Below are positions 11,851 through 22,695 of a DNA stretch of 64,000 bases, in pieces. Positions within the stretch are counted from its first letter, which is position 1. The number at the start of each line of letters is the position of its first letter. The notes below the pieces were generated by a model. That model was not told the origin of the DNA, searched no databases, and was given only the letters and a program-made list of their open reading frames with translations. This DNA is from Glebionis coronaria (Eukaryota > Streptophyta > Magnoliopsida > Asterales > Asteraceae): the NCBI GenBank assembly GCA_025667525.1, contig CM046882.1:215930592-215994591 (forward strand). Direction: 5' to 3'. The translations under genes and the position numbers were made by a program.

Positions 11851-14800
11851 TGTGACACTCCGTCAATTTATGGTTGATATTTTGTTCTCAAATATTATCT
11901 AAAAATATTATTTTAATGTTATATTATGAACTCACTTATTTTTGGGAAATAATTTGGATTTACGTACACCGTCTTTGGTGACAGTCCGACATTTCAGGAA
12001 ATAAATTTATCCGTGAATATTATTTTGGAGTTTTAAATTTGTGTTGGTTCATAAACTCACAAATTTACGAGAAGAGATTAGGACTTACGTTCATAATTTA
12101 GCGTCTTTTACGACTAAACCGGAAACCCTAGGTTTACGTATTTACGTTTTTGAACTCCGTTTCTGATGAGACAATTTTTATTAGAATCGTTTTGTGCCGT
12201 AGATTCATAATTTATAAATTTTTTTTTCGTAAAACGACCCGAGGGCACGTAAATCGAGGAAACTAGAATCGAGGAGTACCCGTAAATTAGTGGAGATGAG
12301 ACAAGTGGGACACTTGTCCCACCCCTACTATGGGCTAATATTAACAAGCCAACACACACCCATGGTGCCATATTTTTACAAGCTAAGGGACACATGTCCC
12401 ATACACTTGACCAAAAACCACAACACCTCAAAACCACTAGCTTCTTTCCCACTTTTCACATACATGCAATTTTAATCAAAAAAAAATTATCCATCTCTCT
12501 TTCTCTCCCTATGTTGAACGTCCAACACCACCCCAAAACACCATCTTCATCATAATTTTAACCACAAACTTTATCTATAATCAACATATGTTGATCACTA
12601 CTTAAAAAGAAGAAGATTGGAGGTGATTTTAACATATAAAAAGGAGTTTTCATGGAGGTCTTTGGGCTAATTTTCAAGAAGGATTTTAGGGCTGATTTGT
12701 TGATGGTGTCTTTATATCCTTGGTAATCTTGAAGGTGGTCTTGATATTTCATTAGATTGATTACCAAAACCAAGCCTTGTTCATCCAAAATCTCAACCTT
12801 TTCATCACTAATGGTGGTATAGAGATTGTTCTTCCTATCCTCTTGTTATTTTGATTATGTAATCTTGTATTTTCTTTATTTATGTATATGTATATGATGA
12901 TGAATGATGATAAAAATATTATGTGGGGATTTGGTGTTGATAGATTTGATAAACATGGGTAAAAAGATGGACAAACTACATGTAAAAATGGTTAAATCTT
13001 GCTTAAATGGTAGGTTGTATAAAAACAGTAACAAACTACATGTTAGACTGATAAAATGGCAAAGGGGAATCAATATAAAGTAATTATAAGATGTCATACA
13101 CATGTGAGAGTTGGCCATACAATGGAATCATTATAATGAGTGAGATATGATCAAAACAAGTTTATAGTACAAATCTGAGTTCACTGTTTTGGACGATTTT
13201 TAGAAAATACTTAAAGGCTGATTCAACAGTAGCTATATGAGAGTTAAAATGGATCACATATCATGTAGTTTATGTCATAAAAATTTGAGCTTCTATCTCC
13301 ATATAGAACTCTAGATATGGCAGTTTTGGTGAACATGAAAATAAAAATCAGATTTTGGAAATTAAAGTATAATAGTATTATATAAGCACTCAAATAAAAA
13401 TAGTATAAAATGTGAATTAAAACCCACTAACTCATATAATACATTTATATAAATATGTATAAGGATAAATAAATGAACATTTTATAAAAATGGTAGTTTG
13501 ATAAGTTTTATAAGTTATAAAACTATAAACATGATTTTTACGACTTTTTGGCTATTACCGTAAAAATTAACGTTTTTGTTAAATAAAACTTAGACGGTTG
13601 GACCCGTCTAATGTAAACTTTTATAAACTCATATACTGATATATAAACATAAATAACAAGTAAAAACCGATAAAACCCGAACTATATAACATACGGACAT
13701 TAACGGACTAAGTTAACGTTATTGGACTAATAATACAACAAAATGGGCTAAAACACTTATAAACTTATTTATTGGGCTTAACCCTTTTGGGCCCAACATA
13801 TAAATTGTGATACTGATAATAAAAGTATAATTGGGCTAATATAATATATTGGGCTTGTAATGGGCCTGTTGGGCCTAAAACATGTAAATAGATGAAACTA
13901 GTAAACTAGTGTAAAAGTTATCAACACATAACACTAAAATGAGTAAATGAGAATATGTAAACCCACATGATCATCATATATATATAATCATCATATGTAT
14001 ACATAATTGTTATTTTTATAAGTCATTGTACAAGAGTCTAAGACGAGTATTATTTGTCTAGGTTTCCGTGATTGAAGCACGTACCGTACGTCCGAATTGC
14101 CGATAACCCGCCTTCCCACATCAACGTGAGTTCATAGCATCGCACTCTTTTAAATGTTTTTATGAAATGTTTTATAGACCCGAGAGGGAGATAACATGTT
14201 AGTTTTTATGAAATAGGACACTAGTTGTCCCGATTGTTTGTTTGTTGATTTGGACCCGTATGATTGTATGACCAAATGAATGATTAAATAACCCGATAGA
14301 TGAAACAAAATAGATTATTAAAGTTAGGTTATGTCACTAAAAGTCCCATTAGCCTGAATTGTGAACTACCGGGATTTGGTAGACGCTTATGCATATAATA
14401 GTACTATTTGGGGACGATCACCCCAGTTCGCGCCTTGACGGTTGAACCCCGTCGTGCCACATTGATTGGTAAGCGAATTTATGTATGAGAAGATTTCCAT
14501 AGTGTGACCTTTGTGACGATACGCTAATTTAGATGGGCAAATTGAGTATCGGGCTAGCTACCCGTTGTTTGTTGTAGTAAGGTAACAATGTCATGCGGCT
14601 TATAATAATCCAATTAACGAAATACTACTATACGCACCGAATTACGATGTATTGCCTGACTAGCAATACAGGGTCATACTATTGATTTTATGTTCGTATT
14701 TAGGTTTTATATAACCATATTCATATAACGGTTTTTATGCAATCTATGCAACGTTGTAAAACGTTTTGTATGATGTTTTTACGACAATGGTTCGTATAAT

Positions 14801-15267
14801 GATTTTTAAGGCAAATGCCTATATTATGATTTTCGATAAGGATTTATATAAAAATGACTTTGGCTATTTTATGGCCTATTACAATGATTTGTACGAAATG
14901 ATTTTTGGTAATAATTTTATACCAAAGTTATATTGATGGAATTTATTAAACTCTATGAATTCACTCGGCGTTATTGCTGACCTTTTCTTTTAACATGTTT
15001 TATCTCAGGTACTTGAAGGTAATTCTCGGGAAGACAACAAGAATTCATGGCCCGCACCTAAACAATAATTTCCATTCAAATTCTATATAAAATTGTATGA
15101 AATGATTATGACTTGGGACCTATGTAACTTTGATAATTATGAATGGAAATGCTTTATTATTAAACGACGCGATTTTTAAGCGTTGTCTATGATGTGAGTA
15201 ATGTGCTATCCCGTAACACCAACTAGTCTTCCGCTGAACTGAGTTGTATAAATTTGGGGGTGGTACA
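11851..15267 (+). repeat. 3' LTR of element A (3417 bp)
   Basis: It aligns with 2978-6456 throughout. It is exactly 62 bp shorter, which is accounted for by a deletion between two TTTACGT repeats (seen at 3086-3092 and 3148-3154 in the 5' copy). The GGGACA-NN-TGTCCC palindromes recur near 12307 and 12387. Confidence 0.9.
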
Positions 15268-15272
15268 TTAGA
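15268..15272. other. Target-site duplication of element A (right copy)
   Basis: TTAGA, identical to 2973-2977, directly after the LTR end GGTACA. Confidence 0.9.
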
Positions 15273-15783
15273 CGGCGCATTTATTTTTTTGGTGTTGTGG
15301 CTCATTAGCTGGCAATCCATGTACACAAATTCTTGCACTCTCATTGGTTGATAGCCATTCACACGGATTGAGCCCTTTATATACTTTGAAAAATGGCAGC
15401 TTTAGTCCTTGTACTTTGGCAGATTATCCAAATGAGCTAGGAACTTCATTTTAATGGCATTTTTGGTCCTTCCACTTGCATTCTTGTATAATTTGACCCT
15501 TTGACTTGGTTGACTAAAGAGTTGACCATGTTTGACTTTTATCTTGACTTTGGCGAATTTACACTTTGAGTCCTTCAACTTTGGAGTGTTGTCAAGATAG
15601 GTCCCTTATCTTCAAAGTCTTGTCATCTTTGATCCTTCTTTGTCTTTTTCATTCAAATAAGCTTTATTTCTTCTTTTTTTCTTGAAAATGTATCCTTCTT
15701 ACACAAACACAAAACATACCAGATAATTCCTTGTGTTTTAGGGTGATTTGTTGATTAATTGATATGAGTTTTTGCTCATATCA
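15273..15783 (-). repeat. 3' LTR of element D, outer part
   Basis: This continues the fragment at 2594-2977 and matches 62605-63153. Its end is the start of the LTR in D's direction. It carries a perfect inverted repeat TGATATGAG-N6-CTCATATCA at 15760-15783, so the LTR terminus can fold on itself. Confidence 0.9.
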
Positions 15784-15798
15784 AATCCCCTACATTTG
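15784..15798 (-). other. Polypurine tract of element D
   Basis: Read on the - strand this is CAAATGTAGGGGATT, directly before the LTR start TGATATGAG. It matches the tract of element C at 30264-30278. Confidence 0.8.
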
Positions 15799-17716
15799 AA
15801 TATTGCCACGAACTCATGCAATGCTATATTTTAAAGCATAAATTTACATTCTCCTCATAATTAACCCACCTTGGCAAATATGGAATGCTATTACACTATG
15901 CTACTCTACATGATGCATGATTTTGATTTTGAACAATGCAATGTAAAAGAAACAATTCTATTTATATCTTTTTGGATTTTTCTTGAAATGGTTTTGATGG
16001 AAAAACTCATAAAGAAGTCAATGACTTAAATTAGGGCTTTCGTACCATGGACACTTATCACCCTCGAGTTTCACTTTCCCCATTCCAATCTTAAAAATGG
16101 GATCATTGCATTCACAAGTAAAAAGTGTATCAACTTATTCTTGACAATTAAATGTGGAACCGGTTATTATTTGAGCAAATTGCTTTTGGGAAAATTTGTC
16201 ATTATTTAAAGCGTGAAATATAAGAAATGTAAAATACAAAAATAAGGAAGCACGGTTTTAATCCTAAGTAATCCTCTCATCCATTACTTGAGAAACCGCT
16301 CGCATTTAATATAAGTCCGTTTCAAGAGTAATAAGTCATTCTCCTTATGTTTAAAATACTCCTGTCATGCATTAATAAGTAGCTACACACTCGCTAAGGA
16401 AAGAAAAATAAAACTCACGCAATAATTTACATCCTCCGCCTTTTTGAGACTTTGGATCTTCAATCCCGCAACCCGTCAAGGTAATACTGGATTGGAGCAA
16501 CTATTAAATCCCCACAACCCGTCAAGGTAATATTGGAATCTAATAGTTACTATAATTAACACTTCACTGCCCCTCTTGGGAGTCTTGTATAATTATTTTT
16601 TTCTTTTTTTTTCTCTTTTTTTTCTAGCCACTCATTTTTTTGTAAGCCGCTCTTATTTTTCTTTATTCCTCACAAAGAAAGTTGAAAAGAATAAAAGGAA
16701 AAACACCCGCTAAGTATTAAGCATGCCATAATTTTAGTACAAATAAAACGTTCTAACTTAGAATCTTAAGACGTACTTATATCAACCATGAATGATTAAA
16801 CAAAAATGCATAAGATATTACAAACCGATTAAAACCATTCTTGATTATTTATTAACATATATACATGCGAAGAAATTAGAGGTAAAGAGGAGAAGGGTTT
16901 AGCCACAAGTAATTATCATGAAGTTTATCTAGCCCTTTTATACTTGCTTCAACTCTATCATCTCCCATTCTCCACAAATTTAAAATCTCAAATAATTTGA
17001 GTGGTGGATGCCTAGCCTAATAGACCAATGAAGGACTACATGGTTAAGGATACTAGCTAGAGAATGCTAAGACAAGCATACTCGGGTTGAGTCAAAGTAT
17101 CCATGGCGGGCCTAAAATGTCTAAGAAGTCTAAATTTGTTAAACCATGTTCTTATTATATTTTTTTCCTTATTCAATTTTTCATTAAGAACAAAAGGAGA
17201 AATATATACAATGAAAATGTGTTATGCAAATGAAAAATGATTGATGCAAAAATTATGAATGCATATTTTTGGTGGACAAATTAGATCAAAAATTTGAAAA
17301 ATTAATTTCCGTGTTATCATGAAGGTCAATGACAAGGTCTAGGTAAGGTCACTTCGATAGAAGACCCCCTACACTTAAGCTAAACATTGTCCTAAATGTT
17401 TAAGAGTATGGAAGTATAAAACTTCCCCTACACTTATGACAATGAATAAACTTTACTTAACCCAAGTTAAGGAAAAATCAACTATAGTGAATTCATTTTT
17501 AAAGCACAATGTGTCTATGAAAAATCACAATAGTAACAAAGTGAACCGGATACAAGGGCCTCCTCCATAAGCTCCAAAGCACGTGATGAGTGAGCAACCC
17601 TACAAACAACATGAAGATAAAAGAAGGTCTCCCCTACACTTCTCATCAATTTGCTATCCTTATTTCTAACCTACAACACTCTAGATCTAAAAACTTCTAA
17701 ACCTAGTTATTCAAGC
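15799..17716 (-). mobile_element. Element D 3' non-coding region
   Basis: About 1.9 kb between the end of D's pol and its PPT, without a convincing frame and without an env-like gene. Parts match the 3' region of element C in the same order, including the blocks near 16050 and 16930-17110. Three extra PPT-like motifs (17363-17379, 17422-17437, 17628-17643) and the hairpin at 17382-17401 also correspond to C. A short direct repeat around ACCCGTCAAGGTAATA occurs at about 16465 and 16520. Confidence 0.7.
17382..17401 (-). other. Conserved 3' hairpin of element D
   Basis: Read on the - strand this is AAACATTTAGGACAATGTTT: two 8-nt arms with one mismatch around the loop AGGA. It is flanked by PPT-like motifs on both sides. 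C (28723-28742) and G (49630-49649) have the same element with perfect arms. Confidence 0.75.
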
Positions 17717-17828
17717 TTAATTTAAGGAGTCTCTAGCTCGACTCATCCCACAATGAATTAATTCATGGGGAAAATGGGGATCTCTTGGAAAATTTCCACC
17801 GGAATGTCCTCCCCAAAATAGTGCTTCA
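17717..17828 (-). pseudogene. Element D integrase C-terminal tail, separated from the rest by element B
   Basis: The last 37 codons or so of D's pol read on the - strand and end in a stop at 17717-17719. They directly continue the frame interrupted at 41240, so element B split the integrase C-terminus. The tail includes an LFWGG block resembling the end of element C's integrase (LYFGE). The frame carries on into B's LTR only by chance. Confidence 0.75.
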
Positions 17829-20778
17829 TGTAACACCCCCAAATATTCATACTTTAGTTCAACGGAAGAGTCGTTGGTGTTATAGGATAGCACATTACTC
17901 AAATCATAGACAACGCTTCAAAATCGCGTCGTTTAATAATAAAGCATTTTCCATTCATGAATATCAAATTTACATAGGTCCCAAGTCATAGTATTTCATA
18001 CAAGTTTTACAAAACATTTGAATGGAAATAGTTATTTAAGTGCGGGCCATAAATTCTTGTCGTCTTCCCGAGAATTACCTTCAAGTACCTGAGATAAAAC
18101 ATGTTAAAAGAAAATGTCATCGAAAACGCCCAGTGAATTCATAGAGTTTAATGAAATCCATTAATATATCATCGGTATAAAATTATTACCGAAAATCATT
18201 TTGTACAATTCTTTGTCGTAGGCCATAAAATAAGCCAAAAACATTTTATACAAATCTTTGTTGTAAATCATACTATAGGCTTTTGCCTTCAAAACCATCA
18301 TACGAACCAATATCGTAAAAACATCATACAATACGTTTTATAACGTTGTATAGAGTTAAATAAAAACCGTGATATGAAGATGGTTATGTAAAACCAGAAT
18401 ATGAACATAATCAATAATAATACCCCGTATTGCTAGTCAGGCAATATATTGTAATTCAATGCGTATAGCAGTATTTTCATTATTGGATTATTATAAGCCG
18501 CATGACATTGCTACCTTACTATAACAAACAACGGGTAGCTAACCCGAAACTCATTTGCACATCTAAAACAGCGTGTCGTCACAATAATCACGCTTATATA
18601 AATCTTCTCATACATAAATTCGCTTACCAATCAATGTGGCACGACGGGGATCAACCGTCAAGGCGCGAACTGGGGTGATCTTCCCCAAATAGTACTATTA
18701 TATGCATAAGCGTCTACCAAATCCCGGTAGTTCCCATTTCATGCTAATGGGACTTTTAGTGACATAACCTAACTAATAATAATCCATTTCATTTTATTCA
18801 TCGGGTCATATAATAATTCATCGGGTCATACAATCATTCGGGTCCATATCAATAAGCAAACAATCGGGACAAATGGTGTCCTATTTAATTAAAACTAACA
18901 TGTTATCTCCCTCGCGGGTTTATAAAACATTTCATAAAACTTTTAAAAGAGTGTGAGGCTATGAACTCACGTTGATTGGGAAAGGCGGGTTATCGGCGAT
19001 TTGGATGTATGGTATGTGCTTCAATCACGAAAACCTAGACAAATAATACTCGTCTTAGACCCTTTTACAATGACTTTATATAAAAAATGTCTATGTATAT
19101 ATATGACGATTTTATAAATATGCTGATGATCAATTGGGATTGTACATCTTTATTCACTCATTATAGTGTCACGTGTTGGTAAAATTTTATACTAGTTTCA
19201 CTAGTTTAACTTCTTCACTTGTCAAGGCCCATTATAGGCCCATTACCTTATATTATTCCATTTTACACTTTCAATATCAGTCTTATACTTACATGTTAGG
19301 CTCAAATGGGTTAAGTCCAATAAGTAAGTTCATAAGTGTTTAGCCAAATTTGTTAGATTAATAATCCAATAAGATTAATTTGCCTCGTTAATGTCCGTAT
19401 GTTATAAAGCTCGGGTTTTATCGGTTTTTACTTGTAATATGTGCTTATATATAATTATATGAGTTATAAAAAGTTTACATTAGACGGGTCCGACCGTCTA
19501 AGTTTTAGTTGACGAAAATGCTAATTTTATGGTTTTAACCGAAAAACGTAAAAATAATGTTTATAGTTTTATAACTTATAAAACTTATCAAATTTCCATT
19601 TTTATAAAATGCCTCATTTATTTATTAATGTACATACTTATATAAATGTAATATATAAGTTAGTGGGTTTTAAGTTTACACTTTATATATTATTTACTTG
19701 AGTGCTAATATTATATTATATATTTTTATTTCACAAAAATCTGATTTTTACTTTCACTTTCACCATTTTTACTATATCTTGAGTTCTACAAGGATACAAA
19801 AGCTCATTTTTGGATGACATAAACTTCATATTGTGTGATACAATTAACTTAGTTTTAGCTACTGCTCAGTCTAAGTCTAAGTGTCCCTAACAGTCCTCAC
19901 AAAACAGACTATTCAGATTGGTACATCAATTTTGTTTTATCATATCTCACTCATTATAATGATTCTATTGCATGACCAACTCTCACATGTGTACAAGACC
20001 TAATACTTACTGTATATTGATTCAAATATGCCATTTTATTAGTTTAACATATGGTTGTTTACTGTTTTTATACAGCCTACTAATTTAAGTAAGATTTACC
20101 ACTTTTACATGTAGTTTTTCATCTTTTTATCTATGTTTATCAACACATGATCCTCACACAATATTTTTATCATCATTCATCATCATATACATATACATAA
20201 ATAAAGAAAATACAAGATTACATATTCAAAGTAACAAAAGGATAGGAAGAACAATCTCTATACCACCAAAGTGATGAAAAGATGGGGTTGATGATGAACA
20301 AGACTTGGTTTTGGGTAACCAATCTTATGAGATATCAACACCACTTCTAGGATCACCAAGTATTTATAGACTCCTTGAAAAATCAGCCCTTGATCTTCAT
20401 GAAAACTCCTTGAGAAATCATCCCCAAACTCCCTTGAAAACTCCTTTTCACATGTTAAGATCACCTTCAATCTTCATCTTTTTATGTAACTATCAACATA
20501 TGTTGATTATAGATTAAGTTCATGGTTAATTTTTTATGAAATGGTGTGTTTTTGGGTGATATTGGACGTTCACATAGAGAGAGAAAGGAGAGAATGTGTG
20601 AGTTTTGCATGTAACAAAGTGAGTTGGTTGTTTATGTTAGCTAGTTTTTGAGGTTTAGTGGTTTTCTTGAAAAACTAAGACACATGTCCTAGTTTTTACT
20701 AGAAAATGGACACCTCAATTGTGTGTTGGTGAAGCTTTGTCTTGCAATTTTATTTAGTGGGGGTGGGACAAGTGTCCC
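17829..20778 (-). repeat. 3' LTR of element B, part 1
   Basis: On the + strand it opens TGTAACACCCCC. It aligns with the right LTR (37987-41239) until the insertion of C. The right copy lacks about 227 bp present here (about 18328-18554), a deletion bounded by TCAT repeats. Confidence 0.88.
20774..20778. other. Target-site duplication of element C (left copy)
   Basis: GTCCC, repeated at 31986-31990. The target was the right arm of the palindrome GGGACA-AG-TGTCCC in B's LTR. Confidence 0.92.
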
Positions 20779-21206
20779 TGATAGCTGTGTAAACACCCAT
20801 CCTTTTACCACTTAATTCTGGCTAAAACGAGACCAAAACACATATTTAATATCATTTGTTTGGAATTATGCGTGGTTTTTGTGTTTATTGTGTTTTTAAA
20901 GCCATCCGGATAAATATTGAAGAAAACATGGGATTGCACGGGTTTTATCGAAGAAAAAGACTCAAGACGAAGTCTATTGTCCAAGAGATGCAAAAGATTT
21001 GAAGTCAATGGGCCTATTTGAAGATTTATCGAAGAAAAGGACAAAAGATGGAAGATTTACATATGTCGAAGGAACTCGAGTCTAAATAAATGAAGAAATA
21101 TTAAGACAAGTTTAATTAATCCCGAGACGACATCAAGAAAGACAAATGAATTAAATCGAGTCGAAAAAGAAAGAAAGAAGCACCACACATGCACTTCCCA
21201 ACTCCC

Positions 21207-21214
21207 TATAAATA
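21207..21214 (+). promoter_or_regulatory. TATA box of element C
   Basis: TATAAATA in a CT-rich setting; the 3' LTR carries the same box at 30707-30714. Confidence 0.7.
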
Positions 21215-21809
21215 CCCTCCTAATCACATTAGGTGGGGGGTTTTTTTAGCTAGTTTTAGTTTTTCATTCTTCTTTCTAGTTTTAGAGAGAGAAAGTTCCC
21301 AACTTTCTCTCACTAAATTTTTCATCTTTTCTTTCTTTTAATTTTGCAAGGTTAAACTTTGTGTATTTGAATTTCCATTAATCAAGTTAAAGTTTAAGCT
21401 TTGTGTTCTTTAATCTCCTTCTACATTTCTTGATCTTGCTTAATTTTTGATCCGATCCCTTAATCTTGATCTGAATCCTTCATGATCCATGATTGAAGTT
21501 GAGGTTGTATGATAAGAAAGTTCCTTTCTTGTTCTTACAAAAGCTCGTACACGTTTAAGCCATAAGCTCTCTATGCTTGTTGGCTTATTTCAAGTTCTAG
21601 CTTATTGATTTTCGGATTTAAAGTTTTAGTCAATTTAAAGTTCCTTTCATAAAGTGTTTGATTTTATGTTTTGAAAAGTTGTCAAATTTAAGCTTTTTAG
21701 GTTGTTTAACATTCGGATAAGATAGCTTATTATACATGCTTATTGAGTTTAAGCTGGCCACCAAATTCGGATAAGTATTGCTTCCATCGAAATCTTGGGG
21801 ATTCTACAC

Positions 21810-22240
21810 ATTCCGACGGATCACTTGGTTTGATCGCAATAACCCACTAGGGTTTTACTTTGCGATCGGTTGACATTTTCCCCTTATTCTGATCTGGATT
21901 GCGATCGCTTATTGCGATCGCATATTCCGACGGGATTTAAGGTTACCTTAAGTCGAAACGCTGCCAAAATTTTGTTTACTATATTCCGATAGAACAACAT
22001 TGCGACAGAGGTGTTTGGATTGGATTATTCCGATCTAATACATTCCGATCTAGGACATTCCGATTGTGATCATTGCGATAGACCATATTCCGACAGGGTT
22101 GTATTTGACATTCCGATGGGTATTCAGCTTAATATTCTGATGGTCCTACACATGGATTATTCCGATGGTTTGTTTTAGTTATATTCCGATGCTTATGACT
22201 TTGGTGCATTCCGATAGAAATGATTTGCAATATTCCGATA
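21810..22240 (+). repeat. Phased array of TTCCGA / TTGCGA motifs in the C leader
   Basis: TTCCGA occurs at 21811, 21925, 21984, 22028, 22043, 22058, 22088, 22111, 22160, 22184, 22209 and 22234, with variants TTGCGA at 22000 and 22073 and TTCTGA at 22137. The run 22028-22088 is spaced at exactly 15 bp. From 22088 on the spacing is 23-26 bp. The other LTR keeps the register (31535, 31550, 31565, variant 31580, 31595). Confidence 0.85.
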
Positions 22241-22480
22241 GAACATGTTTTTAAGTTTTAAAGTTTTACATAAAGTTCTTTCTAAATAGCTTTTAGTTTA
22301 ATATTTAAAATGCTTTAATTTCGCTCAACAAATTTTCATTACTTGCATTTAGTTTACAAAGTTGAAAACCAAAACCAACCCCTTTTTAGTAACCAAGAAC
22401 AACTATTCCACTTTTAATCGTGATCAATTCGAGAAGATTCCGAGAACTAATCTGAACCCAATGAAAACCAGTGTATCAAA

Positions 22481-22495
22481 TGGCGCCGTTGCCGG
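22481..22495 (+). other. Primer-binding site of element C (tRNA-Asp type)
   Basis: TGGCGCCGTTGCCGG begins two bases after the LTR end. It is complementary to the 3' end of plant tRNA-Asp(GTC) over 15 bases and then diverges. Confidence 0.85.
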
Positions 22496-22540
22496 CTCTT
22501 CTCGTTAAGATCAACAGTTTTTTGTGAGAACTTGGATTTT

Positions 22541-22564
22541 GGGATCCGTTCACCGTGAACGTTA
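22541..22564 (+). other. Leader hairpin downstream of the C PBS
   Basis: GTTCACCGTGAAC (22549-22561) is a perfect inverted repeat, preceded by GGGATCC and followed by GTTA. Element D has the same arrangement at 59986-60011 with a changed loop. It lies 46 nt past the PBS, where retroelements often keep dimerisation or packaging signals; that role is an inference. Confidence 0.6.
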
Positions 22565-22695
22565 CTTTTTCATAAAAAATTTCAAAAAAAAAACCTAAAA
22601 AAATATAAAATTTTCAAAAATACAAAAAAAATTAAAAAAAAACCATAAAAACCAAAAATATTTCTTGTTTGCTTTGTTAGTTCTTTTGCAGGTGC

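Larger units (their letters stand above)
2978..15267 (+). mobile_element. Element A: Ty3/gypsy retrotransposon with 3.4-kb LTRs and dead pol
   Basis: A complete 12,290-bp insertion: TSD TTAGA, 5' LTR, PBS, 5.4-kb internal region, PPT, 3' LTR, TSD. The RT and integrase relics resemble the Tekay/Del branch of chromoviruses, and very long LTRs fit that branch; the clade call is an inference. No coding frame is intact anywhere inside. It inserted into D's left LTR. Its LTRs are alike to within a few percent by eye apart from one 62-bp deletion, so the insertion is younger than the decay of its coding region, which is shared with element B. Confidence 0.9.
20779..22478 (+). repeat. 5' LTR of element C (1700 bp)
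   Basis: It runs from TGATAGCTGTG to CAGTGTATCA. A TATAAATA box lies at 21207-21214, so transcription should start near 21240. The transcribed part then holds a dense array of TTCCGA motifs (21810-22240). Confidence 0.92.

Noticed and set aside
22481..22495. tRNA gene fragments at the PBS sites (also 6460, 37972, 54184 and 60061)
   Set aside because: Only the 12-18 bases complementary to a tRNA 3' end are present, directly beside LTR ends, as expected for primer sites.
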